Part shown: in pieces, positions 47,481 through 58,600 of the stretch
Layout: the number at the start of each line of letters is the position of its first letter
Numbering within the stretch: the first letter of the stretch is position 1
NCBI GenBank assembly: GCA_958295665.1
Contig: OY282558.1
Span: forward strand, 355,191,448 to 355,255,447
DNA: 64,000 bases
Direction: 5' to 3'
DNA from: Tipula vernalis
Lineage: Eukaryota > Arthropoda > Insecta > Diptera > Tipulidae
The notes under the pieces: model-generated
The model's input: only the letters and a program-made list of their open reading frames with translations
The model's database searches: none
What the model was told of the DNA's origin: nothing
Program-made: the position numbers and the translations under genes

Positions 47481-48686
47481 CAGTGTTGCTCAGAACAACT
47501 GTCGCATTTCTCCTACCTCATTTCCCTCACTACACTACATAGATAATCCTTTGAAAGATAATGAATTTCTTCCTTAACTTTATCATCACTCTAAATGTAT
47601 CGTACTAATTACAGTCGCCAGTCGTAAACATACCATCAAACAAGATGGAAGTAAAACGTGAGTTATTACTACATTATTATTTGAAAATTTTTAAAACTGT
47701 TTATATTGTGAGTGCATTAAAAAAAACATTGCATTAAACGATACAAAGGTACCGGAAGTGCTCATATAAAAAAAATTGTAAAAAAATGTAAAACGTGTCC
47801 GATAGAGAATTCGAAGGAATCCTGCCAATCTCAGAACAAATTGGCTTATGAGATAAATATACACCGTAGCTCGATAGGTCTCTCAACTTACAAGAAAAGC
47901 CGACGTCATGGCCTAACCACGAATCAATTAGAAGACACGAAAGGAAGATGTAAGTTTCTCATACAGTGGCACGAACACAGCGAGATCATATTCTCGGATG
48001 AAAAACTCATTGAACATTTTAAAATGACCGTATTTATACTACATCGATTAGTTATATACCGGCGACAACAAGAAATGTTGAACTGTTCTAAAATGTTACT
48101 TCAGTTATGGTGTGGGGGGATGTTTTTAAGCAAGGCAAGCTACCCCTATTGTCAGTTGACAAAGGAATAAAAATAATCCATGTGGTGTACCTGAATGACG
48201 TCTTTAAGAGCCACTTAGTTCCTTACGCCAAGACATTGTTTGTAGATGAGTACTACTGCTTTCAACAGGACTCTGCGCCTGCAAAAATTGTTTAAGACTG
48301 AATGGAACAAAATTTACCTGACTTCATCACAACGAAGGAATGGGGCGTCATAGTTCTCCAGATTCAAACCCGTTGGATTTTTCCATATCTGGGATTATGG
48401 AAGCGAAACTCAAAGATTTACCAACCATGAGAATTGAGTAATTTAAGAAAGCTTTGGTGATAATGTGGAACGAAACACCGGATGAAGTGATGGGTGCCAC
48501 CTGTAGTGGATATGTTCCACGCTGGAAAAAGATTATTGCTAACAAAGGACATAGAATTGAATAGTATTAAAAATATATGTTAGTCTTAAGATAATTGTTG
48601 CAATAAAAAATATTTGGTTGAAATATAATTGATAGAGTCATATTGATTCAATATTATGAATACGACAGTTATTCTGAGCAACCCTA
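47481..48686 (+). mobile_element. Tc1-like element with both inverted repeats
   Basis: The left end reads CAGTGTTGCTCAGAACAACT and the right end, reverse complemented, TAGGGTTGCTCAGAATAACT. After the first base, 24 of 27 positions match. TA lies on both sides (47479-47480 and 48687-48688), the Tc1/mariner target. The length of 1206 bp is close to the usual size, so the element is almost full length though its gene is dead. Confidence 0.88.
47645..48563 (+). pseudogene. Tc1-like transposase pseudogene
   Basis: Starts at ATG 47645 (MEVKRELL). The DNA-binding region is degraded; then 47841-48170 reads STYKKSRRHGLTTNQLEDTK and EIIFSDEKL, holding the first catalytic Asp. After a frame change, VWGDVFKQGKLPLLSVDKGI and VYLNDVFKSHL lead to YYCFQQDSAPA (Asp at 48269-48271), the second catalytic site. 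A third block, SSPDSNPLDFS, has Asp at 48376-48378, about 36 codons later, the spacing of DD34-35D cores. It ends MEAKLKDLPTM...KKIIANKGHRIE before a stop. All three acidic positions survive but stops at 48292 and frameshifts inactivate it. Confidence 0.85.
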
Positions 48687-48688
48687 TA

Positions 48689-49255
48689 TATTATTAAAGA
48701 GGTCCTTTAAGAACTTTGGTGGTGTAATACCTGAGTGATGTTAGAAAAATCTAAGAGGTGTTCTTTGAATTGTGGCTGTTGAAGAACCCAGGAAGCAATA
48801 TTTACCGTTAGACATTGTAAGTGACGTCTCATCTTAAAATGAAAAACCAATCAATTCCACATCACAACATTCATTAACACAACAACACCACAACATTTAT
48901 TAACATAAACAAAAGTGGCTGTGGAATTAACATAAACAAAATAGTGGATGATACTATAGAACAACTTGTAAGAAAGCAAGAGTTATCAATTAAGAGAATT
49001 CTGCAGTTTATTTGCAAATATTGCAACTCTATATCTTGTGTTGAAAAGTGTGCTCGTTCCCGGTTAGTGCTCTTTGCAATACCTCAAAAGTCAAAATAAT
49101 TGTTTGTAATCAAATTTGGCTAGCAAAATATTCATACACATTTTAGTGTAAAGTGATATAAACCTAAAGTTTTCTAACATAAGCCATTACGTGTAATTAG
49201 TTAATACAAGTGATTAACGAACAAGCGCGTGTTAGCTATGACTGAGCTAGAGGGG
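48689..49255. other. No recognised gene
   Basis: Could include the 5' LTR or leader of the BEL/Pao element whose gag follows, but no LTR pair was matched. Confidence 0.3.
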
Positions 49256-49830
49256 CGGTAAGTTACGGCACAAAGTTCCAGTATTTAAAGAGTTTCCTGA
49301 GGGGTGACGAAGCATTTTTGAAGCAGCCGCCAATTAGCAATCCAACCGCAGCAAATATTCGATTACTACTTGACTCTTCGTTTGAAACACTTCGTGGTTT
49401 GGAGATTTGGAGATGGATATTAATTCGGATAGGGTTTTCCCAAACTATCATAGTTTTTTGAATTTTTGGAAAACCTCACAAGGAATCTTATCCAAGTCCG
49501 TTGACGCAAATAGTTAAGTGAATCATGTCCGCTGTGCAAGAGCAACGACCACAAGCTTTTTGTTAAGTAAGAAAAGTGATGGTGTGAGTCAACTGCTTCA
49601 ACTTCAATCATAGCGTTTATGCATGTCGATCTAAAGTAAGATGTCGCTATTGTTAACGAAAACATCATACGTTGTGACACATAAAAGAACTAGCAAATAT
49701 TAGCCCACCGTCACAAGCTACGACCACCGGTTCAAATCAAACTGTTTCATCCAACAATTGTAACAAATTGAATTGTGTAGTGTTAATTCTAACTTATACT
49801 GTAGGGATAACGTCATAATTTGGTGATGAT
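49256..49830 (+). pseudogene. BEL/Pao gag remnant
   Basis: From about 49270 a frame reads KFQYLKSFLRGDEAFLKQPP, then ISNPTAANIRLLLDSSFETL and RGLEIW, the capsid-like segment of BEL/Pao gag (K-Y-LKS-L-G-A). At about 49623-49680 the word CRSKVRCRYC, a stop, then RKHHTLLH corresponds to the zinc-knuckle end of BEL/Pao gag. Frames shift between blocks. The protease expected next is found only at 53741, beyond a Ty3/gypsy insertion. Confidence 0.75.
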
Positions 49831-51315
49831 TTGGAATATGAGTACCTGTTGTAGTTTTTTTTTTGCTCTCATGAGATAATGATGATATTGATAATTGTTC
49901 TTCTTAAATTTGATTATGTATTGATTATTAATTACATTTTGATTTCGAGATTCCCATTCCTCTTCCTATAAAAGAAAATTATAATCATTTAGAGTGGGGA
50001 ATGAGAGATGACTGACATTTTTTTGGAAGAGAAGCTGTTTGGTGAAATATATATTTTTTTTTTTTTTGGAGCAAGAAGTTGCGCTAAGGTCGAAAGCTGT
50101 AATTTGCTGCTACAAAACGTGGAAATACCGTATTGGAAAAATCAGCCACATGCAAGAAGACCGCCTTTAAAGCACAGTACCCCATTTAATAATTTTCTTT
50201 CCTGTTACCTTTTATTACTCATCGTTTACTTTCCTTTTTAATAAATTATTTGGTTAGTGATAATTTTTTTTTTTTTTTTTCTAAATTTAATTTTCTTAAA
50301 TTTGCTTATTATTTTTTTTAAAAATTGTTTATTTTGTAAAACCGTGTTGAAAAATCACTGCAAAAAGTCGCATCGTACTTGACCGCGGAAAATCCGGGTT
50401 GGAATAAAAAACTCGTGAGTTAAGTTTAACAATTTCACAATTTTATTTTTGTTTTAAAAACTGGATGGTAATCGTTCACAATCTGACTCCATATAAACTT
50501 TTACTTTTTAGGAAAATGCTATGATTTATTTCACAATATTTCACTTACTAAATCTACGATAAATTTATTTTCTACAACTTCGCCATTAATAAAATAAAAA
50601 TGAGCATACAGTAGATAAACTAATGTACGCGGAGCGTATTTATTCAACTCAAAAGCAGAAAAACGACTGACTAATAAAATTTCACCCATGCGAAAAATAA
50701 ATTGACATACGAAAAATGGTAATGTCAAATTTTCGTCGATCTCATCAACGAGAGATGGAAAACACAGAAAAATCAATTCGAATTTGAATTGAGTAAGCTA
50801 ACGAAAACGAGATGTAGTAGATATCACAAAATATAATTCAGTGATCAATTATATTTTGTGTCCATACTGTTTCGCTAGATGGCAAATGAAAATATGTTAC
50901 GCAAAAAAATATCTTATGTGCAAACTCTATGTATCTGTGGTGGTGAATGCATTGCAATTTATGTAAACAAATAATTAATTTATATGATTGTAATGCGTGA
51001 GCCGCTACAGGACTCCGCCGCAAGTGAGTCCTCCTCCCTATAGAAAATGTTTATGGCGGAAAACGAACATGTTTAAGTGAGCGATGGACTGCTACAATAT
51101 TTTATTTAATTGAATTAGGTAACATAATGATTTTGTCAGATTCTCAAATGTAATCCACGCCCGTATGAGCAGCCGATCAGAGTGGCGCCCAAAAGGAAAA
51201 TACGATTTGACCGAAAAGGGGATTTGTAAAATGTATAGATTTGAGTGACGGAAACCTGCTATGAGATGTTTATCACCAACCGAAAATGGAAACCTATTCT
51301 TCATTTATTGGTTTT
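49831..51315. other. Unassigned AT-rich stretch between gag and the gypsy element
   Basis: No coding remnant recognised. Sequence near 50235-50275 faintly resembles the LTR at 53500, possibly another old LTR piece. Confidence 0.3.
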
Positions 51316-51319
51316 TGTC

Positions 51320-53715
51320 TTATGTTAAATTTATTTATTAACGATGGTTTAACTAATTTTTTTTTGTTCGCTCATTGAGAGGTTCCACAATTTTTATCAT
51401 TTCTTATTTTTATATTCTGTAAGTGCTATTACTACTTTGACGGTTTCTTTAAAATATTATAATTCAATTTTAATTTCTCCAGAACAAAAAACATGTACAC
51501 ATTCACAAACATGAGCGGTGAAAATTTAAGTGCAGACAAACATAAATATGAATTGCAACTTTGTGGTATTTCGGATATTGAATCGATTCAGGACATAAGA
51601 TGCATGCTACGAATTCAAATGAGAAATGTGGCAAAAGGCTTAGAAAACATTCACAGAACCGTAAATCTAGATCCAGATGAAGAATTAAAATCTTGTGAGG
51701 AAAAATATGGAAAGCGTTAGGTATCGATCTCTGAGCGGAAGTCAAAAGATAAAAAATTCAACTCTAAATTCCTCCATCTAAAATATTGATTAGAAAGATT
51801 ACACAATACGGTGCCCCACTACTTTGAACTGAAACCAAAACTTTCTGAAATGATTCGTAATAGAGGTACTCTAATAGATCCCAAATTAATAGCATTAGGA
51901 ATAGAAAGTGGCGAAGACCTACACGACCAACGCCATTCTTATCGACATTACAGTTCGACAACGACTAACGGAAATAACCAATCCTAAACAAATTGAGACT
52001 ATTCATGCACATCCGACTAGTAATAGAAATTCTTTGATCAATGCAGAAGCTTTACAAGCTGCTGAAATCAATAAATCTAGTGATTCCAATGACGAATTAA
52101 TAGGTCCATTTAGAGAGTCTCTGGCGGATTTGCCACTATAGGTCGTTCCACAAGAGTGTATGCTAGAACTGAACGGGTTTCTGATAAATAACTATTAACT
52201 TCCCTTTACCATTTATTTGATGGCTCTGCCAAGGTTTGGTATAGAGCGTCATTTAATAAGTATTTAACGTGGAAACAGCTGGTTCAAGGATTAAAAGAAG
52301 TGATTCTTCCAAATTTTTTAGAACCCGTTTCTGAAAGAGATAAATTGACATGTATCGTTAGAAACTTGGTGCCATTTTATTTGGAAAAGCCAGTAGCTCA
52401 GATAAATAATTTTATGAACTTAGTCGATAATGTAAGCGCATTGAAGATTTACGATACAACTTGTCTCGAAGACAGTCTTTAAATTCTCCTAGAGCTGAAA
52501 CGATTCCTAATCGTTCGTCTAGGACAGTAACGCAGAGACGAGTTGGAGCCTGTTCAAATAATTCAGACTCAAAATTGTCATCTATTGAAAACAATATCAC
52601 CTCACTAGAGGTTCCCGTAGAAGTTTCAACTGTCGAAAACCCCAGTCCTGGCAAGATAATGTGTTGGAATTGTAAGCAAGCCGGTCATGATTTTTATAAT
52701 TGCCTAAAAGCCAGGAATGCGATTTTTTTGATATACCATCAATCACTACTACTCTAATTCTTGGGATAGATTTTTGGAAATTGTTTCGAATAAAACCTGT
52801 AGTGTAATGCATTGCATAAAACCAAATCTCAGATAAATTGCAGGAGTTCGCGCAGAGGCTCACGAACACTCAAAATGAACAATTGAAATCTGTCTTCTCG
52901 AGGTTTCTTCTTTCGAATGTAGATACAATAGGCCGAACTTCTGTGTTGAAACACTTTATTGACACGGGTGAGGCTAGGCCAATCAAACATAGGAATTATC
53001 CAATGTCACCCTTCATGAAGGAGAAAGTCGCTTGGCAAATAGATCGAATGTTTCGCTTGGGAGTTATTGAGAACTTAATCAGTCCTTGGAGCAACACTCT
53101 GGTCTCAGTGACGAAGTCAAACGGTTTAATTAATTTTTATTTGTTTGGTTCTTATTAAGTTCATTTGTTATAAATTTTAACCGCAATGGTTAAGCTCCTT
53201 TCCATTTCATTTATAGATTTTTTTCCAAAAGTCGGTTTATTTATTTATTTTTCTTTTATTCGATTTAATCTATGTGCACTTTAGTTTTGCTCAGACAATA
53301 ATAGTTATTGGCTACTAATAAAGCGTTTGAAATTCGATATTATCATTTTTATTTTATCTCATCTCATTTAGCGTCCTTGAGCCAAATCGGGTCATCTAAT
53401 TGGGAATTAGATTTTGTCTTTTGGAAAATTTATTATTATTAGTTTTTTTAATTTGACAATTTGTTTCCCAAATTAAATCATTTAAATACTTTGTTTAAAT
53501 TATGTTTTTGTTTAGTCAGTGATTAATTTTTTTTTGTTATCTCATTGAAAGGTTCCACAATTTTTATTATTTCTTATTTTGATATTCTTTAAGTGCTATT
53601 CTAGCAATTGTCTTTGTTGTATAAATATTGATAGTAAATAGTTTCTTTTATAAATTGATTTAAGAAAATATAATTCGAGTTTGTCTTATTAACTTCTTAG
53701 ACATTAAAAACGAAA
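51320..53715 (+). mobile_element. Ty3/gypsy element with LTR remnants, internally deleted
   Basis: A segment at about 51320-51480 matches about 53500-53690: both carry TAATTTTTTTTTG, CTCATTGAGAGGTTCCACAA (GAAAGG in the right copy), TTTTTAT.ATTTCTTATTTT and GTAAGTGCTATT, in the same orientation, consistent with 5' and 3' LTRs. The left copy lacks about 40 bases. Between them are gag and the start of RT, while most of pol is missing. It lies between the gag and protease parts of a BEL/Pao element and so probably inserted into it. Confidence 0.7.
51493..53158 (+). pseudogene. Ty3/gypsy gag and N-terminal RT remnant
   Basis: Gag: MSGENLSADKHKYELQLCGI at 51511, a capsid segment with LYHLFDGSAKVWYRASFNKY (about 52199-52260) and LVQGLKEVILPNFLEPVSER, then a perfect zinc knuckle C-x2-C-x4-H-x4-C at 52662-52703 (CWNCKQAGHDFYNC). 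Protease was not recognised. RT starts at about 52930: LKHFIDTGEARPIKHRNYPM, then SPFMKEKVAWQIDRMFRLGV and IENLISPWSNTLVSVTKSNG, the standard N-terminal fingers of gypsy RT, after which the coding sequence ends abruptly. Several stops and shifts (51720, 52141, 52480, 52757) interrupt the reading, so it is non-functional. Confidence 0.85.
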
Positions 53716-53740
53716 CCGCGTTACACAATTACCAGGTGAA

Positions 53741-55800
53741 GACGACATCCCAACTCGCCCTAGCCACATCGATGGTAAAACTAAGACGCAGCGACCGAGT
53801 TGAGATAGATTGCAAATTGCCATTGGATTCCTCATCACAAAAATCTTTTACCACTGAAGAATCTGCTCAGAAGATAGGATTGCCGAGAACAAATTAGCCG
53901 ATGTTGATGAAGGGCCATAAAAAGTGCATCTATCGGAGCGGCCAATTAAAAAGCAATACCCGTAATAGAAAGTTGATGCGTACGTTGTACCAAAACTAGC
54001 TTCATTCATTCCAGCCAATGATTTTGATTCATTCGAGTGTGACCAACCAGTCAATTCCTTTAGACTTTAGCGGATCCAAAATATCTCAGAAGGGGTCCAG
54101 TTGAGGTCCTACTTGGTATCGAGATTTACTATGGCATAACTGGAGGCAAAAAATTACATTTGAATAATCGGTTAGTCGCAGAGGAGACATCACTGGGCTG
54201 GGCCTTGACAGAAGGATTCGTTGAGCAGCAGAAAAATTCGACATCCTCCAAGCCACAATTATCTGATAAGCAAAAGTGCGGAGAATAATTCATACGATCA
54301 TCATTAATGGATATATTTTGCGCTTTCGCCAACATCAATTGGTCTTGTCCGGGGACGTTGACAAAATATATCATCAGGTGTTAGTTGATCAGCAGGATGC
54401 AAATATGTAAAACATTGTTTGGAAAAGCAGCCGACACCATCCAATAAGCCAATAGCATTATTTTTATCTACAGGGTGTCTACAGGAATTAGCTAAATTAA
54501 ACCAAGAATGATGAAGAAATTCGTCGAAAAATGAACGATAAAGATGACGCGACAGGTAGCTTCTTAATCGCAGAGCATCCAGAAGCAACAAAGTTGTTGG
54601 GTGTAGAATGGAGTCCTAAAACAGATAAATTTTATTTCTCAACGAATTTCAAAAATCTGACATGGCATACCTACTAAATGAGGTAGTAAAAATCTTATTT
54701 GAATGTATCTAGCTGTAAGCTATTGGTTGTAACGGAGCACTGCCAATAACAACAAAAAACCAGTGGGAATGTCTACGTGAAGTTGAGTAATTTGCAATAC
54801 ATACAGACTCCATGATGGCTAGGGTCCCGTAAAAGCATTGAATTGTATGGATCTGCGAAGCGAGCCAATGCATTTGCGCGCGCGCGCCAATGCATATGCT
54901 GCCGGGTATTGGCCATTTTCACGAATGAAAGCACAGTCATCACGCATCTTATAGCTGCCAAGGTAAAAGTAGCACCGGTTGGTGCATTTTTACAATACAA
55001 CGGTACAAATGAAGAAGCGAAAGTGAAGGCGGTCGCGTTCAAAGTAACTGCAGAGAATTAAGTAGTCCGAGAAATCATTGACCGATACTCAAGTTTTTCA
55101 AAATGTCTAAAACATTATTCTCGCGCAATTCTCGGACCGGTTTGAAATAATCCGGTTTGAGCAAGCTAAAACATTTGATAAATATATCAGACATCTGAAG
55201 AATAACTGACCAGTGCACAAATCCAGCAAAGTAAAATCATTAAACCCTGTTATAGATAAAATTGGGGTTATACGAGTCGGCGGTAGACTAAGAAATCAGC
55301 AGCTTCGTATATCACAAGGCATCCAATTATTTTACCACATAAATTTGTAATCATTACAGCCATTGTTCGAGACTATCTCAACAGGTTTTTTCAAATACTA
55401 GATCGTACGAGCCAAAGATGTTGTTTGAGAAATTGCACACAGGTATATACGATGTGTCAACCAAAGGTCAATTATCGAGTCCCAAATTATGAATGATCTC
55501 CCAGCAGAGAGGGTGACATAAGCTGATGCATTCGTAAATGTCGGGATGGATTATGCTGGCCCATTTATGGTCACTCCTGTGAGAAGAAGGCGACAGGTGT
55601 TAGTCAAAGCATATACATTTGCATATTTTTATAGCTTAGCACGAAAGCGGTGTACATAGAAATTGTGCGCGATTTCAGTGTTGTGCGTCTACGTCTAAAT
55701 GGTCGACCATTACGTAGACAATAGTTTTCGCCACAGACAATGCGGTCAACATGTAGACAAGTATAGAGCTTCTAACTTGAACTGCGAAAAAAATAATACG
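53741..55800 (+). pseudogene. BEL/Pao protease, RT, RNase H and integrase remnant
   Basis: Protease-like start at 53741: TSQLALATSMVKLRRSDRVE, then SSSQKSFTTEESAQKIGLPR, the usual D-(S/T)-G-SQ-SF region with the catalytic Asp lost. Near 54110-54210, VLLGIEIYYG-like and SLGWALTEG match the pro/RT linker. RT words follow, with GFLIAEHPEATKLLGVEWSP as KTLG..W.P-type at about 54557-54640. RNase H-like AKRANAFARARQ and ITHLIAAKVKVAPVGAF lie at about 54850-54995. Integrase has IGVIRVGGRLRNQQLRISQ at about 55260-55320 and FVNVGMDYAGPFMVTPVRRR at about 55530-55590, holding the first Asp. The order is exactly BEL/Pao. Heavy frameshifting throughout. Confidence 0.82.
54876..54887. repeat. Short GC dinucleotide run
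   Basis: GCGCGCGCGCGC inside the RNase H remnant, unusual in this AT-rich sequence but short. Confidence 0.7.
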
Positions 55801-56254
55801 CTTGTCTTTGAAGTTCCCAAATCAAGCTTAAATCAAGCTTAAATTGAGTTTTTGACCATATGTTGTATGGTTTTGGCCATATTATAGCAAATGACTTTCA
55901 TATAGAATTGGTCGAAAAATTGGCCCTAATGATATTTGTATTTTAAATATTGATTTGATGCTTGATTTTTCCCCATCCGTTCAGTATATTCATTAAATAT
56001 GTAAATACCGGGGTTCAATCCAATTCATATTTAAAATATGACTGCAACTTCTGCGAATTTTGGACGACGCAAATTTATAATAAATTTTTCGTTATTTATC
56101 TTAAATCCATGAACATGAGCTACAACAGAAGTAACTTTGAATTTTTTTAGGTGTACAACGTTTGCAAAATATTTTCCTAGCACGTATCATTGGTGATACT
56201 AGAATCAGCAACAAGCATCATTGGCAGTGTTCCAATTTCAGCAATATGGTTTAA

Positions 56255-56790
56255 TTAATCGAAAATGTGAACAAAATGATTATGGACGATTGCCGAATCA
56301 GAGAGATGGCTGAAGATGTTGATATAGTATATCGTTTGGTTCATACCAAACACTTTTTCCAATGTTTGGGGATGAAGCGTGTGACTGCAAAATTGGCTTC
56401 CATTGAGACGTTTTCGTGTTTTTCTCACTGTTATGCAGTTATCTTCGGTTTCAACGGCATTGTGTGCTATGAGTTTTTTCCAACTGGCAGTTATATGCCG
56501 TTTGCGCGAACCAACCCAAACGAAACGCCTGGATTTGTTGCAAAACAACTCATTGCCATTATACTACGATAATGCGCATGCTCACACTTATCTGTTTGTT
56601 CGTAAATTTTTTGGTGGTAGCTGTTCGCCTTAGATGGCCCCGCGCAAACCAAATTGCCAAGCACACCAAAACTGCTTAACCTTTTCGGAAGCCATCAATA
56701 AACCAAGAATCCAATTTGGCTACAAAGGTCAAGATACTTCTGGAACAAATGTACCAAGACAACAATAAAAGAATATTGTAACAACCGAAC
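56255..56790 (+). pseudogene. mariner transposase remnant
   Basis: About 56268-56400 reads VNKMIMDDCRIREMAEDVDI, then HTKHFFQCLGMKRVTAKLA, the second helix-turn-helix of mariner transposases (RIREIA..V, LGM+R). A deletion follows, then NGIVCYEFFPTG (about 56450-56490) and, in another frame, VICRLREPTQTKRLDLLQNN and YYDNAHAHTYLFVRKFF, the region of the second catalytic Asp (expected HHDNAPAH). The third catalytic block is absent. No inverted repeats were found. Different from the mariner at 34-35 kb. Confidence 0.72.
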
Positions 56791-56944
56791 TTTTACATCC
56801 AAAGGTGGTTATACGACCAAATTAATTTCTTGGTTTCCCATTTCTCAGCATCAAAACTCTAAAAACTTGTTTTCTATTTCTAGTATTTAACAATAACTGC
56901 AAAAAGTCGATTTTTATAACTCAACATTGTTTTACATTGTTTTA

Positions 56945-57120
56945 CTAATATAAATGGTCAAAACATATGCTCGAGCACGCGAAAAAGTATGTCCACTTAT
57001 CATATGTTTGACAGTTGCATTTCCATAAGCCGTTGCCCATAATTCCGCTTATTTTCACGAAATATCGAACAGTGCTAAGATAAATATGACATGAGTAAAT
57101 GAAATCCTCCTTGTAAAATA
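56945..57120 (-). pseudogene. Fragment of an unassigned transposon-like protein (GGFHLLMS / KHMISGHTFSRA)
   Basis: On the minus strand one frame reads EAILQGGFHLLMSYLS (about 57070-57120) and, in another frame, AELWATAYGNATVKHMISGH followed by TFSRARAYVLT (56945-57056). The combination G-G-FH-LMS-L and V-HM-SG-A/T-SRA-R-H is one I recall from multi-copy proteins of unknown class in invertebrate genomes. I cannot name the superfamily. The frameshift between blocks shows it is a relic. Confidence 0.4.
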
Positions 57121-57170
57121 GCTTCAGGTATATAAATGAATCAATTTTTTCCAACATGTATTCCAGTAAA

Positions 57171-58242
57171 CTCTCATTCAGTCATTTAATGAAAATATTA
57201 GCCTCTCTGTGTAATATGTACTTAAACCTATTGAGTTCAATAGATGCCTAGAATCCATACTTTACGATGAAGATAAACTGATAATTCAAGTTGCACTGAT
57301 GATATAAACGGTTTCGGTCGATAATTGTATACCATGAAGTGAATAATAAAGATTTTCATTTTATTCTTCTTTGTTGATGAGGAAGCATCTTGTGCTACGG
57401 TTAATATAGTTCATTCATAAATATTTACACTATCTCTGGTACAAGCTTGTAACTAGCGTATCTGGGCGAGATGCAAAGAAAATAAGTGTAGTCTAATAGA
57501 TCTTACGAACATGTAGTACTTTCGCCCCAACCTGATTTTTTTTTTTAAATATTGAACCGTAACGTATCTATTGTCAGTGCATCTATAATAATTATAACCT
57601 GATTTATAGCGTGCTTTATTGTTTTGTTTGGTTGTTAATTTTGGGACTAACTGATTCTTTATCATTCGATTTCCAATCTTCTGCCATTGTGCATATAAGA
57701 TATATCTTAAAATTAATTAGTGCATTTCAAAATTATAAAACTAAAAAAATAAACAAAATATTGTCCTACAACAATCTTATATTGTGATAAACAATAATTA
57801 ATTAACCAAAATAGATTATTGTAAGTAGGCTAGATCAGGTGTCACAATTTTGCGACCGATATTTAATGGGATACCGCAAAATATACCTAGCCATTACAAA
57901 TAAACAAGCTATTATTAGCGTTCCTGGTGGATTATTTGAATCGTTTGTGTAAGTATATGTTATAAAACAATAAGGAGACAGTGCGTGCCTTAAGGCTTAA
58001 ATTATTTTGGTTTAGTCGTGTTGGTAGACTAATCTAGTCTTATCTCGTCATCCATTGTTAGATCATTCGAGAAAATGTGGTAATTTTGGACCATGCATTG
58101 TCACCCAAACAACACAGCGGTCAACGCAGGTTGCTGATCTCAAGTGGATACAACCGATTAATCCATCCATGAGAATCAATTGTCCGGTTGTGTAGTGCTA
58201 AAATACCCAATATAAATTGGCACAGTCGAGAAGAACATTGGA
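57171..58242. other. No supported gene
   Basis: AT-rich with a more balanced stretch at about 58030-58240 that has no frame or RNA fold I can recognise. Confidence 0.3.
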
Positions 58243-58320
58243 TCATTTTTTTTTAGTGATTTCACTTTAGTTTAAGTGCACTCATTTTTTTTTAGTGATT
58301 TCACTTTAGTTTAAGTGCAC
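58243..58320. repeat. Two tandem copies of a 39-base unit
   Basis: TCA plus nine T, then AGTGATTTCACTTTAG and TTTAAGTGCAC, occurs twice head to tail without differences. A recent small duplication. Confidence 0.9.
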
Positions 58321-58496
58321 TTTTCATTTGTACTGCTTATTTTTAAGTTGGTGGTGGAAAATTAGTGATTAATTAGTTCTTAATAATTTAGTTTATAGTG
58401 AAGTAAGCGTGACCTACAAAAAAAAAAATAAATAAATAAATAAAACTTAAAATTAAATTTTAACGGGGGTCAATCGAATGGATTGTTAAACTGAAT

Positions 58497-58600
58497 CTTG
58501 GAAACGATGGTATCGTGCGAGTAGGTACGATCAAAACAGCAAGCGGCACATAAAAGCGGCCAATTCACAAGTTATGCGTTCTCCTAGTGAATTGAAACTT
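58497..58600 (+). pseudogene. BEL/Pao integrase C-terminal domain, copy 1
   Basis: The frame from about 58498 reads LGNDGIVRVGTIKTASGT, a stop, then KRPIHKLCVLL, the conserved C-terminal domain of BEL/Pao integrases (DG-VR-V-T-G-KRP-KLC-L). It is in the same orientation as the gag, protease, RT and integrase pieces to the left and is probably the end of the same element. Confidence 0.68.
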
